Positions 26,438 through 34,665 of a stretch of 64,000 bases of DNA are shown here, piece by piece. The stretch lies in contig NZ_CM001023.1 in NCBI RefSeq assembly GCF_000166275.1, forward strand, positions 1,392,501 through 1,456,500, in the 5' to 3' direction. Origin of the DNA: Algoriphagus machipongonensis (GTDB taxonomy: Bacteria; Bacteroidota; Bacteroidia; Cytophagales; Cyclobacteriaceae). Within the stretch, counting starts at the first letter, position 1, and each line of letters opens with the position of its first letter. The notes below the pieces were generated by a model. The model was not told the DNA's origin, ran no database searches, and was given only the letters and a program-made list of their open reading frames with translations. Made by a program: the position numbers and the translations under genes.

Positions 26438-27907
26438 TTATTTCAGCCACCAAGGCATCTCGTGGATGTCATCGTTTCCAGAACCAAATTGTTTCTCTAT
26501 TGCTGAACTCACATTTTCTGTGTTGTAATTGTATTCAGATTGTGGGTAAATCCATCTGTATGGAATAGTAACACCTGTAGGTCTTCTGAAGGATGGGAAT
26601 CCAGTTCTTAAGTGATCGTAGAATCCTGACCATTTCATTTGGAAGAAAGACTGAAGGTATTTTTGCATGATGATCAGTTCGATTTTTTCTTCATCTGAGC
26701 TCGCCATAGAAAAGTCATTCAGTGGCTCTTGAAGATAGTTACTTGCTGCTTCTGGGCTTACGTACATGCTGTACTCTTCAGAATACATTTCGTAAAACCT
26801 GAAGGATCCCATAACACCTTCTTTATAAAGCATTTCAGCATCAGCATTGATCCAGCCACGGACTGCAGCTTCAGCTAGAATCAATTGCTGCTCTGAATAG
26901 CCTAATAACTTGTAAGGCTCATTAACCGGATCTCTATGGTATCTATCATTGACTTTTGAAACGTCTCCTCTTGCAGCCTTTTCATTAACCTCACCATAAG
27001 GAGCGGCAGGGTCCCCACCTTCGTAGGCTGAAAAGTCATTGATAGCTTTTCCTGCTTCTTTGGCATTTCTTGTCTGAGTAGAGTAAATAAATAATCTAGG
27101 ATCTTTTCTCTCTTGAAGCCTCTGAATGAAGGTGGAGTCCATGTACATTCCGGAGCTGAATCCACTACTGTTGAAATCAGGATAACGGTTGTTTTGCTGA
27201 TCTAAGAAAACAAGCTGACCACTTTCTTCTTCACTTTCCATCAAGGGGCTGTTGGTATAAATGGAGTTGAACTCACTAAAATCCACCTCTCCGGATTTAG
27301 GAGAAAGTGTGATCAAAACTTTTAGTCTAAAAGCATTGATTAATTTTCTCCAAGATTGCACGTTTCCATTGTAAATGATGTCTCCTGCAATGATGGTATT
27401 TAGGCTCGAAAGAATATCATCTGCTTCTTTCAGCTCCATCAAAATGCTTTCGAAAACTGCACTTTGATCATCATAAACCGGGCTATAATTTTGTTCGGTT
27501 TCACCTTTTAATGCTGAAGAATAGGGGATATCGCCAAACGTTAAAGTCAGGTTATAGAAATAGTAGCTTCTAAAGAATTTCCCCAAAGCAATGTAAGCGG
27601 GTTCGTTAATTCTTTCTGCTTCTTCTATCATCTTGGTTACATTTCTCAATGTGGAGTATGCTCCAAAACTACCTCGGTCCCATTTGTAGTATTGGTTGGA
27701 GTTTTCTCCATCCGTTTGTACCAGCATTTTTTGGGCATATAAGGGAGAAGTTCCGCTATACGATCTGAACACGTCCCACTCTACATTGGTTAACAAAAGC
27801 TGAGGGTGTGTTTCAGTAGGGAGATTCGGGTTGATGTTCATTTCCTCCAAATCAGAGCAAGAAAGTAACACCAAGGAAAGGAATAGTATTAATATATTAT
27901 TTTTCAT
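26438..27907 (-). CDS. SusD/RagB-like nutrient-binding outer-membrane lipoprotein
   Basis: 489 residues from the ATG at 27907, which puts the lipoprotein signal (NNILILFLSLVLLSC) at the N-terminus; the upstream ATG at 27931 would add eight residues before it. DLEEMNINPNLPTETHPQLL followed by long TPR-like helices is the SusD-like_2 type ('NPN' after the lipobox, YYFYNLTLTFGDIPYS, LAEAAVRGW). Such proteins form the lid over a SusC barrel and bind oligosaccharides or peptides. It follows the SusC gene with a 30-base gap and is followed by a strong terminator. Confidence 0.9.
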   Translation of the reverse strand: MKNNILILFLSLVLLSCSDLEEMNINPNLPTETHPQLLLTNVEWDVFRSYSGTSPLYAQKMLVQTDGENSNQYYKWDRGSFGAYSTLRNVTKMIEEAERINEPAYIALGKFFRSYYFYNLTLTFGDIPYSSALKGETEQNYSPVYDDQSAVFESILMELKEADDILSSLNTIIAGDIIYNGNVQSWRKLINAFRLKVLITLSPKSGEVDFSEFNSIYTNSPLMESEEESGQLVFLDQQNNRYPDFNSSGFSSGMYMDSTFIQRLQERKDPRLFIYSTQTRNAKEAGKAINDFSAYEGGDPAAPYGEVNEKAARGDVSKVNDRYHRDPVNEPYKLLGYSEQQLILAEAAVRGWINADAEMLYKEGVMGSFRFYEMYSEEYSMYVSPEAASNYLQEPLNDFSMASSDEEKIELIIMQKYLQSFFQMKWSGFYDHLRTGFPSFRRPTGVTIPYRWIYPQSEYNYNTENVSSAIEKQFGSGNDDIHEMPWWLK

Positions 27908-27937
27908 TTTTTCAATTATTTGAATAGCCAAAATCTA

Positions 27938-30900
27938 TTAAAAAACAGCTTTTAAAGTCATTCCTACATACCTGGAAGATGGATCTTGCAAGTTGTTGTC
28001 GTTTCCAAAGTCAGGGTCTAGGTAAGGAAGATTCTTTATTACAAATAAATTGTACCCGTATACTGTCAGATCCAGATTTTTAAACCTTTTGGAGGGAATG
28101 ACATTCATCAAATCATAAGTCACAGAAAGCCTTCTTAATTTTAAGAATGAGCGATCATAAACATTAGCAAAAATTTCGCTTTCGTCTTCTGTCACTTGGG
28201 CTCTATAAGGATAGTTTTGTGACCAAGTCTGCCAGCTAACTGCAGTGGTATTATCAGTGTATTCACGAGAATCAGAAATGATATTTCCGTCTACGTCACG
28301 AACTAGCTCACCACCGGTTACTACTACACCATCTGGAACATAAATTGGTTGACCCGCAGCATACTCTTCATCACGATATAGAGTAGAATTAGGATGTTTT
28401 CCACCCCACCACATTTTTTCAATGGTTAGGGATCTGATTAAACCACCCCAGGCTCCATCTACATCCATCGCAATTCTAAATTTGTTGATGTTGAATTGGT
28501 TTTGGATTCCGAATCTCCATGAAGGATCCAAGTGCCCGATTTTGGTAGGAAATGGATCTCTAGTTGGCATTCCTGTGTTGGCATCTAGAATTAATTGCCC
28601 ATCAGCACTTTTTTGCCATACGGTCGCGTAATAACTATCCGCTCTATCACCTTCCTTGAGGTTGCCATATTTTTCAGCTCCTCCATAGATGTCTGTAATG
28701 CTTCTGGTGAATTTTGTCCAGTTTGCTCCGATATTCCATGAGAATTTCTCTCTCTTAATGGCAGCATAGTTAAGCATTACCTCAAAACCATGAGTGGTAT
28801 ATTCATTACCATTGACTTTTCTCGAATTGAAGCCAGAAGCCTCTGAAATATTCAAATCAATGATTTGATTCTCATCTAGAATTCTATAGTAAGTACCTTC
28901 TAAGCTAAGTCTTCTTTGGGCAAAGGAAGTAGATAAACCAGCTTCAAAAGTGGTAGACTTCTGAGGCATAATCTCGGAGTTCACCAAGCTGGAAGGGTAA
29001 TTTACAGATGGAATAGATCCATAGGTTACGCCTTTGTTGTAAGTTGAATAAATACTGTAGGGATTCAAGTCACTGGATACTTCAGACCAAGAACCATAAA
29101 CCTTGATAAAATCAATTGCTTTAGGCATGGTAATGAATTCCGATACAATTGCACTCACTGAAGCAGAAGGGTAGAAGTAAGAATTATTCAGTTTAGGGAG
29201 TGTGGAAGACCAGTCATTTCTAGCCGTAAAGTTTAAGAAGATTGACTTCCAAAGATCAATACCTGCTGATCCATAAACTGATCTAATTTCCTTGTCTTCA
29301 ACATAGTTTGTTGCTTGAACAGGTCCTTGAGTGTTATTAAGACTGTATACATAAGGGACAATCAAGCCATCTGAGGAGGAGTAATCCTGCTTATAACTTC
29401 TGTAGAATGTGGAGGCTCCAGCATTAACTGATATTCCAATAGTTTCATTAAAATCTTTGGAATATGCAGCAAGAAAATCAGTGTCAAGGTTCAGTTGTTC
29501 GTTATTCCAAAATTTATAATCACCATTTCTGGAGTCCCCGTAATTCATATAGGATTTAGGACTTTGCATATCCTCAAAAAGCCCCTTTTGTCTGGCGGAT
29601 ACTCTACCCTGAACATAGAAATTTGGAGAGAATTGATACTTCAATTTCAATTTTCCATCTACGACATTTCTATTGTAAACTTGGTTTAATTCGTAAGCAG
29701 CAAAATACACATTGTTGTACCAAGCGTAATTGTAATTAGCCTGTCTGTAGCCCTCTAATCCTGGGACGTACATATGGTCTTTAAGGTCTTGACCATTGAC
29801 ATCATCACCCATCCAAACAAGGATAGTATACATGTGGTTTTTTGGCCCATATCCATATCGTGGATAATTTGGAGAATAAACCTTGTTATAACTTAAAGTC
29901 GCATCTAACTGAAGTTTTTCACTCAGTTTGAAAGAAGAGTTGAAGTTAAATCCGCCTGTATTCACAGAGGTGTTGGGCACTTGGCCTCTTTGAAAAGCAT
30001 AATTAGCGGAGAATCGGAATTGGGCTTTCTCTCCTTGGTAGGCAATAGAAAGGTCATTTTTTGTTACCACACCAGTTCTGATAAAATCCTTTAAGTTGTC
30101 ATGTCTCACCCATGGGGTAGGAACTCTTTCATATCTTGATTTATCATCATAGACAGTCCCAGCTACATTTCCATACCATTCGATTTCTTCTCCAGTTACT
30201 TTATCTCGAATGGGGCTATTCCACTGCGGAACCATCACTCCGGGTTCGAATTTAGGCCCCCAAATCATATCTCCATCAGAAATACCTCCGTCAGCACCAT
30301 CCCAGAATTCATATTGACCATTTGACCCATTACCATATTCAGTTTGAGTTTCTGGAAAAACAGTAAAACCTGCAGTCACCATATTATTGGTAGTGGCAGT
30401 GATTGTTAATCCTTCTTTTGAAGCATTTTTTCTGGTGATTAAGATAGCTCCATTTTTTCCTCTGGAACCGTAAAGTGCGGAGGCTGAACCTCCTTTTAGC
30501 ACGTTGATACTCTCAATGTCTTCAGGAGAGATGTCAAATAGATCTGTTTCTACAGGAATACCATCTAAAACAATCAATGGGCTTTTGCCTCTAAGGCTAA
30601 AAGATGGTGACTGAAACATTCCAGTTGGGTTATTGACTGTCAAGCCGGCAATCTGTCCAGTAAGCGCATTACCCAAATTTAATGTAGAGGCTTCTCCTAC
30701 CACATCCATCGGAACTTCCTGTGTCGCATACCCGAGCTTTTTCTTCTGTTGCTTGATACCAATAGCCGTAACAACCACTTCATCCAATGATCTGCTGTCC
30801 TCATTTAATGTGAGGTTGATAATACTTCTACCATTGATAGCTTCCTCCTTAGTTTCGAAGCCAATAAAACTAAAAACTAGCACAGCGTTTTCGTCTGCAC

Positions 30901-31084
30901 TAATCGTGTAGTTTCCTTCAAAATCTGCAATCGTTCCTTTGGTGGTGCCTTTCACCAAAACCGTAACTCCAGGAAGTCCTTCTCCTGTTTCATCAGATAC
31001 TTTCCCCTTTACTTGGACTTGTGCAAGCAAAAAGCCGGGGCTTAAAAGCATCAATAAAGTAAAAAACGTAAAAGTTTTTTTCAT
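27938..31084 (-). CDS. SusC/RagA-like TonB-linked outer-membrane transporter
   Basis: 1048 residues. Signal peptide to about residue 21 (SPGFLLAQ), carboxypeptidase-regulatory-like domain at 22-100 (GKVSDETGEGLPGVTVLVKG), TonB-box-like DEVVVTAIGI, plug with SIINLTL before it and INVLKGGSASALYGSRGKNG as the SusC signature, then a large barrel ending SSRYVGMTLKAVF. With the SusD protein it forms a pedal-bin importer for oligosaccharides or related polymers, powered by TonB. No glycoside hydrolase, sulfatase or regulator of the HTCS or sigma/anti-sigma type is adjacent; the nearest enzymes are the two haem dehydrogenases. Substrate cannot be predicted. Confidence 0.93.
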   Translation of the reverse strand: MKKTFTFFTLLMLLSPGFLLAQVQVKGKVSDETGEGLPGVTVLVKGTTKGTIADFEGNYTISADENAVLVFSFIGFETKEEAINGRSIINLTLNEDSRSLDEVVVTAIGIKQQKKKLGYATQEVPMDVVGEASTLNLGNALTGQIAGLTVNNPTGMFQSPSFSLRGKSPLIVLDGIPVETDLFDISPEDIESINVLKGGSASALYGSRGKNGAILITRKNASKEGLTITATTNNMVTAGFTVFPETQTEYGNGSNGQYEFWDGADGGISDGDMIWGPKFEPGVMVPQWNSPIRDKVTGEEIEWYGNVAGTVYDDKSRYERVPTPWVRHDNLKDFIRTGVVTKNDLSIAYQGEKAQFRFSANYAFQRGQVPNTSVNTGGFNFNSSFKLSEKLQLDATLSYNKVYSPNYPRYGYGPKNHMYTILVWMGDDVNGQDLKDHMYVPGLEGYRQANYNYAWYNNVYFAAYELNQVYNRNVVDGKLKLKYQFSPNFYVQGRVSARQKGLFEDMQSPKSYMNYGDSRNGDYKFWNNEQLNLDTDFLAAYSKDFNETIGISVNAGASTFYRSYKQDYSSSDGLIVPYVYSLNNTQGPVQATNYVEDKEIRSVYGSAGIDLWKSIFLNFTARNDWSSTLPKLNNSYFYPSASVSAIVSEFITMPKAIDFIKVYGSWSEVSSDLNPYSIYSTYNKGVTYGSIPSVNYPSSLVNSEIMPQKSTTFEAGLSTSFAQRRLSLEGTYYRILDENQIIDLNISEASGFNSRKVNGNEYTTHGFEVMLNYAAIKREKFSWNIGANWTKFTRSITDIYGGAEKYGNLKEGDRADSYYATVWQKSADGQLILDANTGMPTRDPFPTKIGHLDPSWRFGIQNQFNINKFRIAMDVDGAWGGLIRSLTIEKMWWGGKHPNSTLYRDEEYAAGQPIYVPDGVVVTGGELVRDVDGNIISDSREYTDNTTAVSWQTWSQNYPYRAQVTEDESEIFANVYDRSFLKLRRLSVTYDLMNVIPSKRFKNLDLTVYGYNLFVIKNLPYLDPDFGNDNNLQDPSSRYVGMTLKAVF

Positions 31085-31608
31085 GCTAAAATTGTGTTTA
31101 GTTTAAAATTTTGCGTAAAGTGTTAGTGAATCATTAAATAATCAGTATAAATATTAAAGATTAAGTAATGATGATTTACTTCACAAAAGTATTGAGTGTG
31201 GCAATGGAAGGGGAGATAAGGCAGTTATATTATCATTAATTCAAAATCCAGAAAAGTAATGAAGGATTAACCTGTTTTAAGATTTTGTTTGGAAAAATAG
31301 GATTTTAGTTTATTGGGCTGGTAATATTTTGAGATGAATGCGGGTTTTGCTTAACGCTGGGGAAATATGGCTATTGATAAGCGTGAATACATTTAAAAAA
31401 AGTCTCTGTGAATGTGATAAAGGTATTTGATGATTTAGGAAGAAGAACTACTCTGATTTCATCTTTTTAAGGTATGAGAGAAACCAAAATATTTTTTTTA
31501 TTACAGTTTAAAATGTGTTTTATAAATAAAAATTTGCATTAAAAAAGACAATTTTTCAAATTATGGTGATTATTTAATTGTTTAAAGCATCGAATATTTT
31601 TCAAGCAT
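31085..31608. other. Divergent intergenic region upstream of SusC
   Basis: 524 bases, AT-rich, between divergent genes. A -7-like TACTTTTG on the minus strand at 31191-31184 could start SusC transcription and would give a 5' leader of about 95 bases, but I see no good -33 element 19 bases above it. No convincing promoter was found for the plus-strand gene. No tRNA, repeat or open frame was seen. Confidence 0.4.
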
Positions 31609-32610
31609 ATGTTATTAATTAAGAAAATTTCTTTTCTCAGTATTTTTCTGGTGGGTTTGGTTTCAGCGACATCAGTAAATTCCGTTCCTTTTAAAACCTC
31701 TGATGCCCCATTTCTTATTGAGGAATTGAATACCGATGGATTGTATTTCGCGGAGTTCTATGATTATATCTATCGTGGTCATTTCGAGCATGTAGAATTA
31801 GCGAGAGAGGACCAACTTTTTTTAATGATTTACTCTAAGTATTTGAGGACTTTTGGTGCGACCTGTCCTGATCAACTGCCGGAAAATAAAGTGGAGATCA
31901 TGGATCTCATCTGTGTGACCGAAGAAGTGACCACCCAAAATGGAATGGAAACAAGTCGGGTTTGTGTGGAATATGAACGAGTGGGGAGTGGAATTTTTGC
32001 TGACCCTGAATTGTATGCTGCTCAATTGAGATTAGAGAAGGAGCAAGCATCTGATTTTTTTCCTAAAACTTTGGAAATGTTATCTGACCCAAACTCTATA
32101 GGCAATTCATTAGATATGGTCCATAAGTCAAAAGGCCTATTGGGGGACATGGAGAGGTTTTTTATTCTGAATCCTTGTGAATCTGAAGCCTTAAAGCAGT
32201 TTGAAAGAAATCTTATGAATTATGCCCTGAATCAGGAGTCTGATCGACTGGAAGGAGTAAGCAAATATCAGCAAATGAAAGAGTCTGGTGGACCCACTGG
32301 AGCTCAGGATTTTACTAAACTATTAGATAACCTTGTCAAAGACCAAGCGAGAACTTGGGTCTTTAATAAGTATCAGGCTGGCAGCATATCCGATGTAGCT
32401 ATTCAAAGTAAAGATCAGTCAGGAAGGCCTAAAATTATTCAAGCCAATTATAAGTTTTCAGGATTTATGGGGAATAGCCAAGGTTGGGTGCGTGTGTTGT
32501 TTGAAAATGGATTACCTGAATGTATAATTTTTTATGATTACCCAGAGAATTGTAAAACTCCAAATTCTGGTATTGTCTCAGACTATGCTGAGGGTGGGTA
32601 TAGAAAATAA
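31609..32610 (+). CDS. Exported protein of unknown function
   Basis: 333 residues. A signal peptide at residues 1-25 (ISFLSIFLVGLVSATSVNS) directs it out of the cytoplasm. The mature part is mixed alpha/beta, with four to five cysteines (ATCPDQ, LICVTEE, RVCVEYE, NPCESEA, PECIIFY) that could form disulfides. FYDYIYRGHFEHVELAREDQ and WVFNKYQAGSISDVAIQSKD are its most distinctive stretches; I recognise no family. It is alone on its strand between the SusC gene and a convergent lipoprotein gene, with wide gaps on both sides. Confidence 0.75.
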   Translation: MLLIKKISFLSIFLVGLVSATSVNSVPFKTSDAPFLIEELNTDGLYFAEFYDYIYRGHFEHVELAREDQLFLMIYSKYLRTFGATCPDQLPENKVEIMDLICVTEEVTTQNGMETSRVCVEYERVGSGIFADPELYAAQLRLEKEQASDFFPKTLEMLSDPNSIGNSLDMVHKSKGLLGDMERFFILNPCESEALKQFERNLMNYALNQESDRLEGVSKYQQMKESGGPTGAQDFTKLLDNLVKDQARTWVFNKYQAGSISDVAIQSKDQSGRPKIIQANYKFSGFMGNSQGWVRVLFENGLPECIIFYDYPENCKTPNSGIVSDYAEGGYRK

Positions 32611-33005
32611 GATTCAGTATTTAGAGAAAAATTCGACGTAAATCGATTCTAAAAAAGAAAAAGACTAACATTTTTCAGTATTGGGCTAAATCAAGATGAG
32701 AGTGGGTTTTGAACTTTGCTGTTGTTAAACTTGATAAATGATAAGCTTAATCACTAGTGTTTATTTTCTATTTGAGGTTTTAGAGTTCGCTTGCAAATAT
32801 TTTAATTCATAAATGAATTTTGAATAGTCCCATATATTCTTAATTGACATCTTTTACCCAAAGTTATGGTTCAAACCTATATTAATTACTTTGAATGATT
32901 AACCTTAAAATTTCGCTTGCAACATCATTATATTAAATCTTCTATTAAATGGGGATTTAAGGTGGTTCTAGTTTGAATATGGTGCATACTGAACCTTTGT
33001 TTTAA
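32611..33005. other. Intergenic region without recognised features
   Basis: 395 bases between convergent genes, very AT-rich. I found no clear terminator stem, open frame or RNA gene. An 11-base word, TTCGCTTGCAA, occurs at 32786 and 32912, probably by chance. Confidence 0.4.
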
Positions 33006-33803
33006 TTATTCACATTGATAACTGTAATTATACTCCCATATTCTAGTGACATTCCGACCATTAGAATAAAAAGAATGACTATCTATTACTGAAGTCAATT
33101 TGCCATTTTCATCAAAATTATAGGAGAAAGCATAAAATTTATTTGCAGGATAAGTTTGTGCACCTGTATTTATTCTTAAACTAATTATTCTATTTTGAGG
33201 AAGCTTACCGAAATACCCTTGTCCATAAAGTATGTTACAGCCTTTTATTTCGCTAGCTAAGACCATAGTGTTTGCAAAGTAGAATGGAGTATGTTTTAAA
33301 ATCATTGTATTTATATAGGGTTCATCACTGCTGTATTCTAAAGGTGTTTCACTTTCAAATACCGTGAAATTTCCATTTTCATAGCCAATTTTAACTTCAA
33401 TGTTATTAGACTTATTATTAATCCTAATAAGCTTTTCATCTTCACTATATTCAAAAGTTAAAGTTATGAGAGAACCGGATTGATCGAGTTCAGCCCTGTA
33501 AATTAGGTTGGAATCATTTAGGTAGTATTTAACTGATTTTCCCTTTGTAGTGGCTAAGATTTCAGTAGGTGAATAGCTGAATGAAACAATTTGATCCTCC
33601 CAAAAATACCCTTGGGTAATTTTGCCCTCTGAATCAATCATAATAGGGTAGTTATTTGTCTCATCAAATACTTCTCCTTCACTATCATATTTTACTTCTA
33701 ACGATGACAGTGAACAATTTTGTCTTTTTGGTTTTGGATCTTCACTAGAACAAGATGAGATTAGAATTAGTAGACAGAAGAAAAAGACACTAAAAAGTTT
33801 CAT
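33006..33803 (-). CDS. Lipoprotein of unknown function
   Basis: 265 residues with a clear lipoprotein signal (FFFCLLILISSCSSEDPKPK). The rest is all beta strand with repeats of the pattern 'I.YENGNF.VFESET' and 'FSYNFDENGKLTSVIDSHSF', reminiscent of the YD/RHS-like and DUF4595-type repeat lipoproteins frequent in Bacteroidota. Probably a surface lipoprotein. No operon partner. Confidence 0.75.
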   Translation of the reverse strand: MKLFSVFFFCLLILISSCSSEDPKPKRQNCSLSSLEVKYDSEGEVFDETNNYPIMIDSEGKITQGYFWEDQIVSFSYSPTEILATTKGKSVKYYLNDSNLIYRAELDQSGSLITLTFEYSEDEKLIRINNKSNNIEVKIGYENGNFTVFESETPLEYSSDEPYINTMILKHTPFYFANTMVLASEIKGCNILYGQGYFGKLPQNRIISLRINTGAQTYPANKFYAFSYNFDENGKLTSVIDSHSFYSNGRNVTRIWEYNYSYQCE

Positions 33804-33884
33804 TTTATTTGTAGTTAATTAAAGTTAAAAAAAACTGGTTTAAAGCGATAAGAAAAGACTTACAATTTCAATATCAGGCTTGAT

Positions 33885-34040
33885 GCAGAGTAGGAGAGGA
33901 CAGAGCGTAAATAAACAGTCCAGTGGACCGTTTTAGCGATGGGCCAGGTAGCGGGTAGCCCCAACGACTTGAAATGAAAAAAACCAAGCAATTTTTCTAT
34001 TTTTTAAAAAAAGAGGGATTGACTTCGTCGATCCCTTTTG
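33885..34040. repeat. Tandem repeat unit A, related to the tRNA-Ser 3' flank
   Basis: 156 bases, over 90% identical to unit B at 34157-34313 by eye. It begins GCAGAGTAGGAGAGGA, close to the complement of the tRNA-Ser 3' end. Inside lie a palindrome (AACAGTCCA with TGGACCGTT, one change) and a terminator-like hairpin (GGGATTGAC, TTC, GTCGATCCC, then TTTT) at 34015-34039. It has no coding capacity. Confidence 0.7.
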
Positions 34041-34156
34041 GGGAATATGGTACAAGCAAAACCCACCTCGCTTCTTTCGGCTTTTTTTGTTGAACTATTC
34101 GCTCAAGCAAAGCTTTAAACCTGAGATAATTTCCGATTCTCTAAAAGGGTTGTTTA

Positions 34157-34313
34157 GCAGAGGAGGAGAGGACAGAGCGTAAATAAACAGTCCAGTGGAC
34201 TGTTTTAGCGATGGGCCAGGTAGCGGGTAGCCCCGACGACTCGAAATGAAAAAACCCAAGCTATTTTTTTATTTTTTAAAAATAGAGGGATTGACTTCGT
34301 CGATCCCGTTTTG
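34157..34313. repeat. Tandem repeat unit B, related to the tRNA-Ser 3' flank
   Basis: 157 bases, the second copy of unit A, starting 272 bases after it and 285 bases before the matching word at the tRNA-Ser 3' end (34442). It begins GCAGAGGAGGAGAGGA. Its palindrome is perfect (AAACAGTCCA, G, TGGACTGTTT). The sequence that follows each unit up to the next start also shows decayed similarity. Confidence 0.7.
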
Positions 34314-34406
34314 AGGGGAGTTACAAAAGAAAAGCCTGCTCTCTTCGTTCGCACAGGCATTTTTACTGATTAGTTGAATCAAGCAAGCTTGAGCAACTAA
34401 ACGCAA

Positions 34407-34436
34407 AAAAGCCTTTCCGATCACGGAAAGGCTTTT
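34407..34436. terminator. Terminator of tRNA-Ser
   Basis: A perfect 13-base-pair stem, AAAAGCCTTTCCG at 34407-34419 and its complement at 34424-34436, with loop ATCA. It lies six bases below the tRNA 3' end and has a T-run on both strands. Confidence 0.85.
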
Positions 34437-34442
34437 CTTTTG

Positions 34443-34527
34443 CAGAGGAGGAGGGATTCGAACCCCCGGTACCTCGCGGTACAACGGTTTTCAAGACCGC
34501 CGCATTCGACCACTCTGCCACTCCTCT
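34443..34527 (-). tRNA. tRNA-Ser (anticodon TGA)
   Basis: 85 bases without encoded CCA. The acceptor stem AGAGGAG/CTCCTCT is perfect and the discriminator is G. The anticodon stem GCGGT/ACCGT encloses the loop CTTGAAA with anticodon TGA, which reads UCA. The long variable arm (GTACCGCGAGGTAC) is typical of serine tRNAs, and the T arm has GGTTCGAATCC. It is preceded by a canonical promoter and followed by a strong terminator. Confidence 0.97.
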
Positions 34528-34564
34528 AGGTCTAAATCAGGATTATTTCCCCTGATTTGGATTG

Positions 34565-34595
34565 CAAAGGTATTATAAATGTCAACTTTTGCAAA
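34565..34595 (-). promoter_or_regulatory. Promoter of tRNA-Ser
   Basis: On the minus strand: -33 TTTG at 34595-34592, exact 19-base spacer, -7 TACCTTTG at 34572-34565. A small hairpin (AAATCAGG with CCTGATTT, 34534-34558) lies between this promoter and the mature 5' end and would be removed by RNase P. Confidence 0.8.
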
Positions 34596-34665
34596 GCCCT
34601 TATTTCAATTTTATTCTAAGCCCCTGATTCTTTTGGGATTAATTTTTCAACGAAATCAAAATATC

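Noticed and set aside
32786..32922. Repeated word TTCGCTTGCAA at 32786 and 32912
   Set aside because: Only 11 bases in AT-rich DNA with different flanks; too short to support an element.
34269..34484. A 71-codon minus-strand open frame beginning inside tRNA-Ser
   Set aside because: It runs through the tRNA, its terminator and repeat unit B; typical spurious frame over a serine tRNA.
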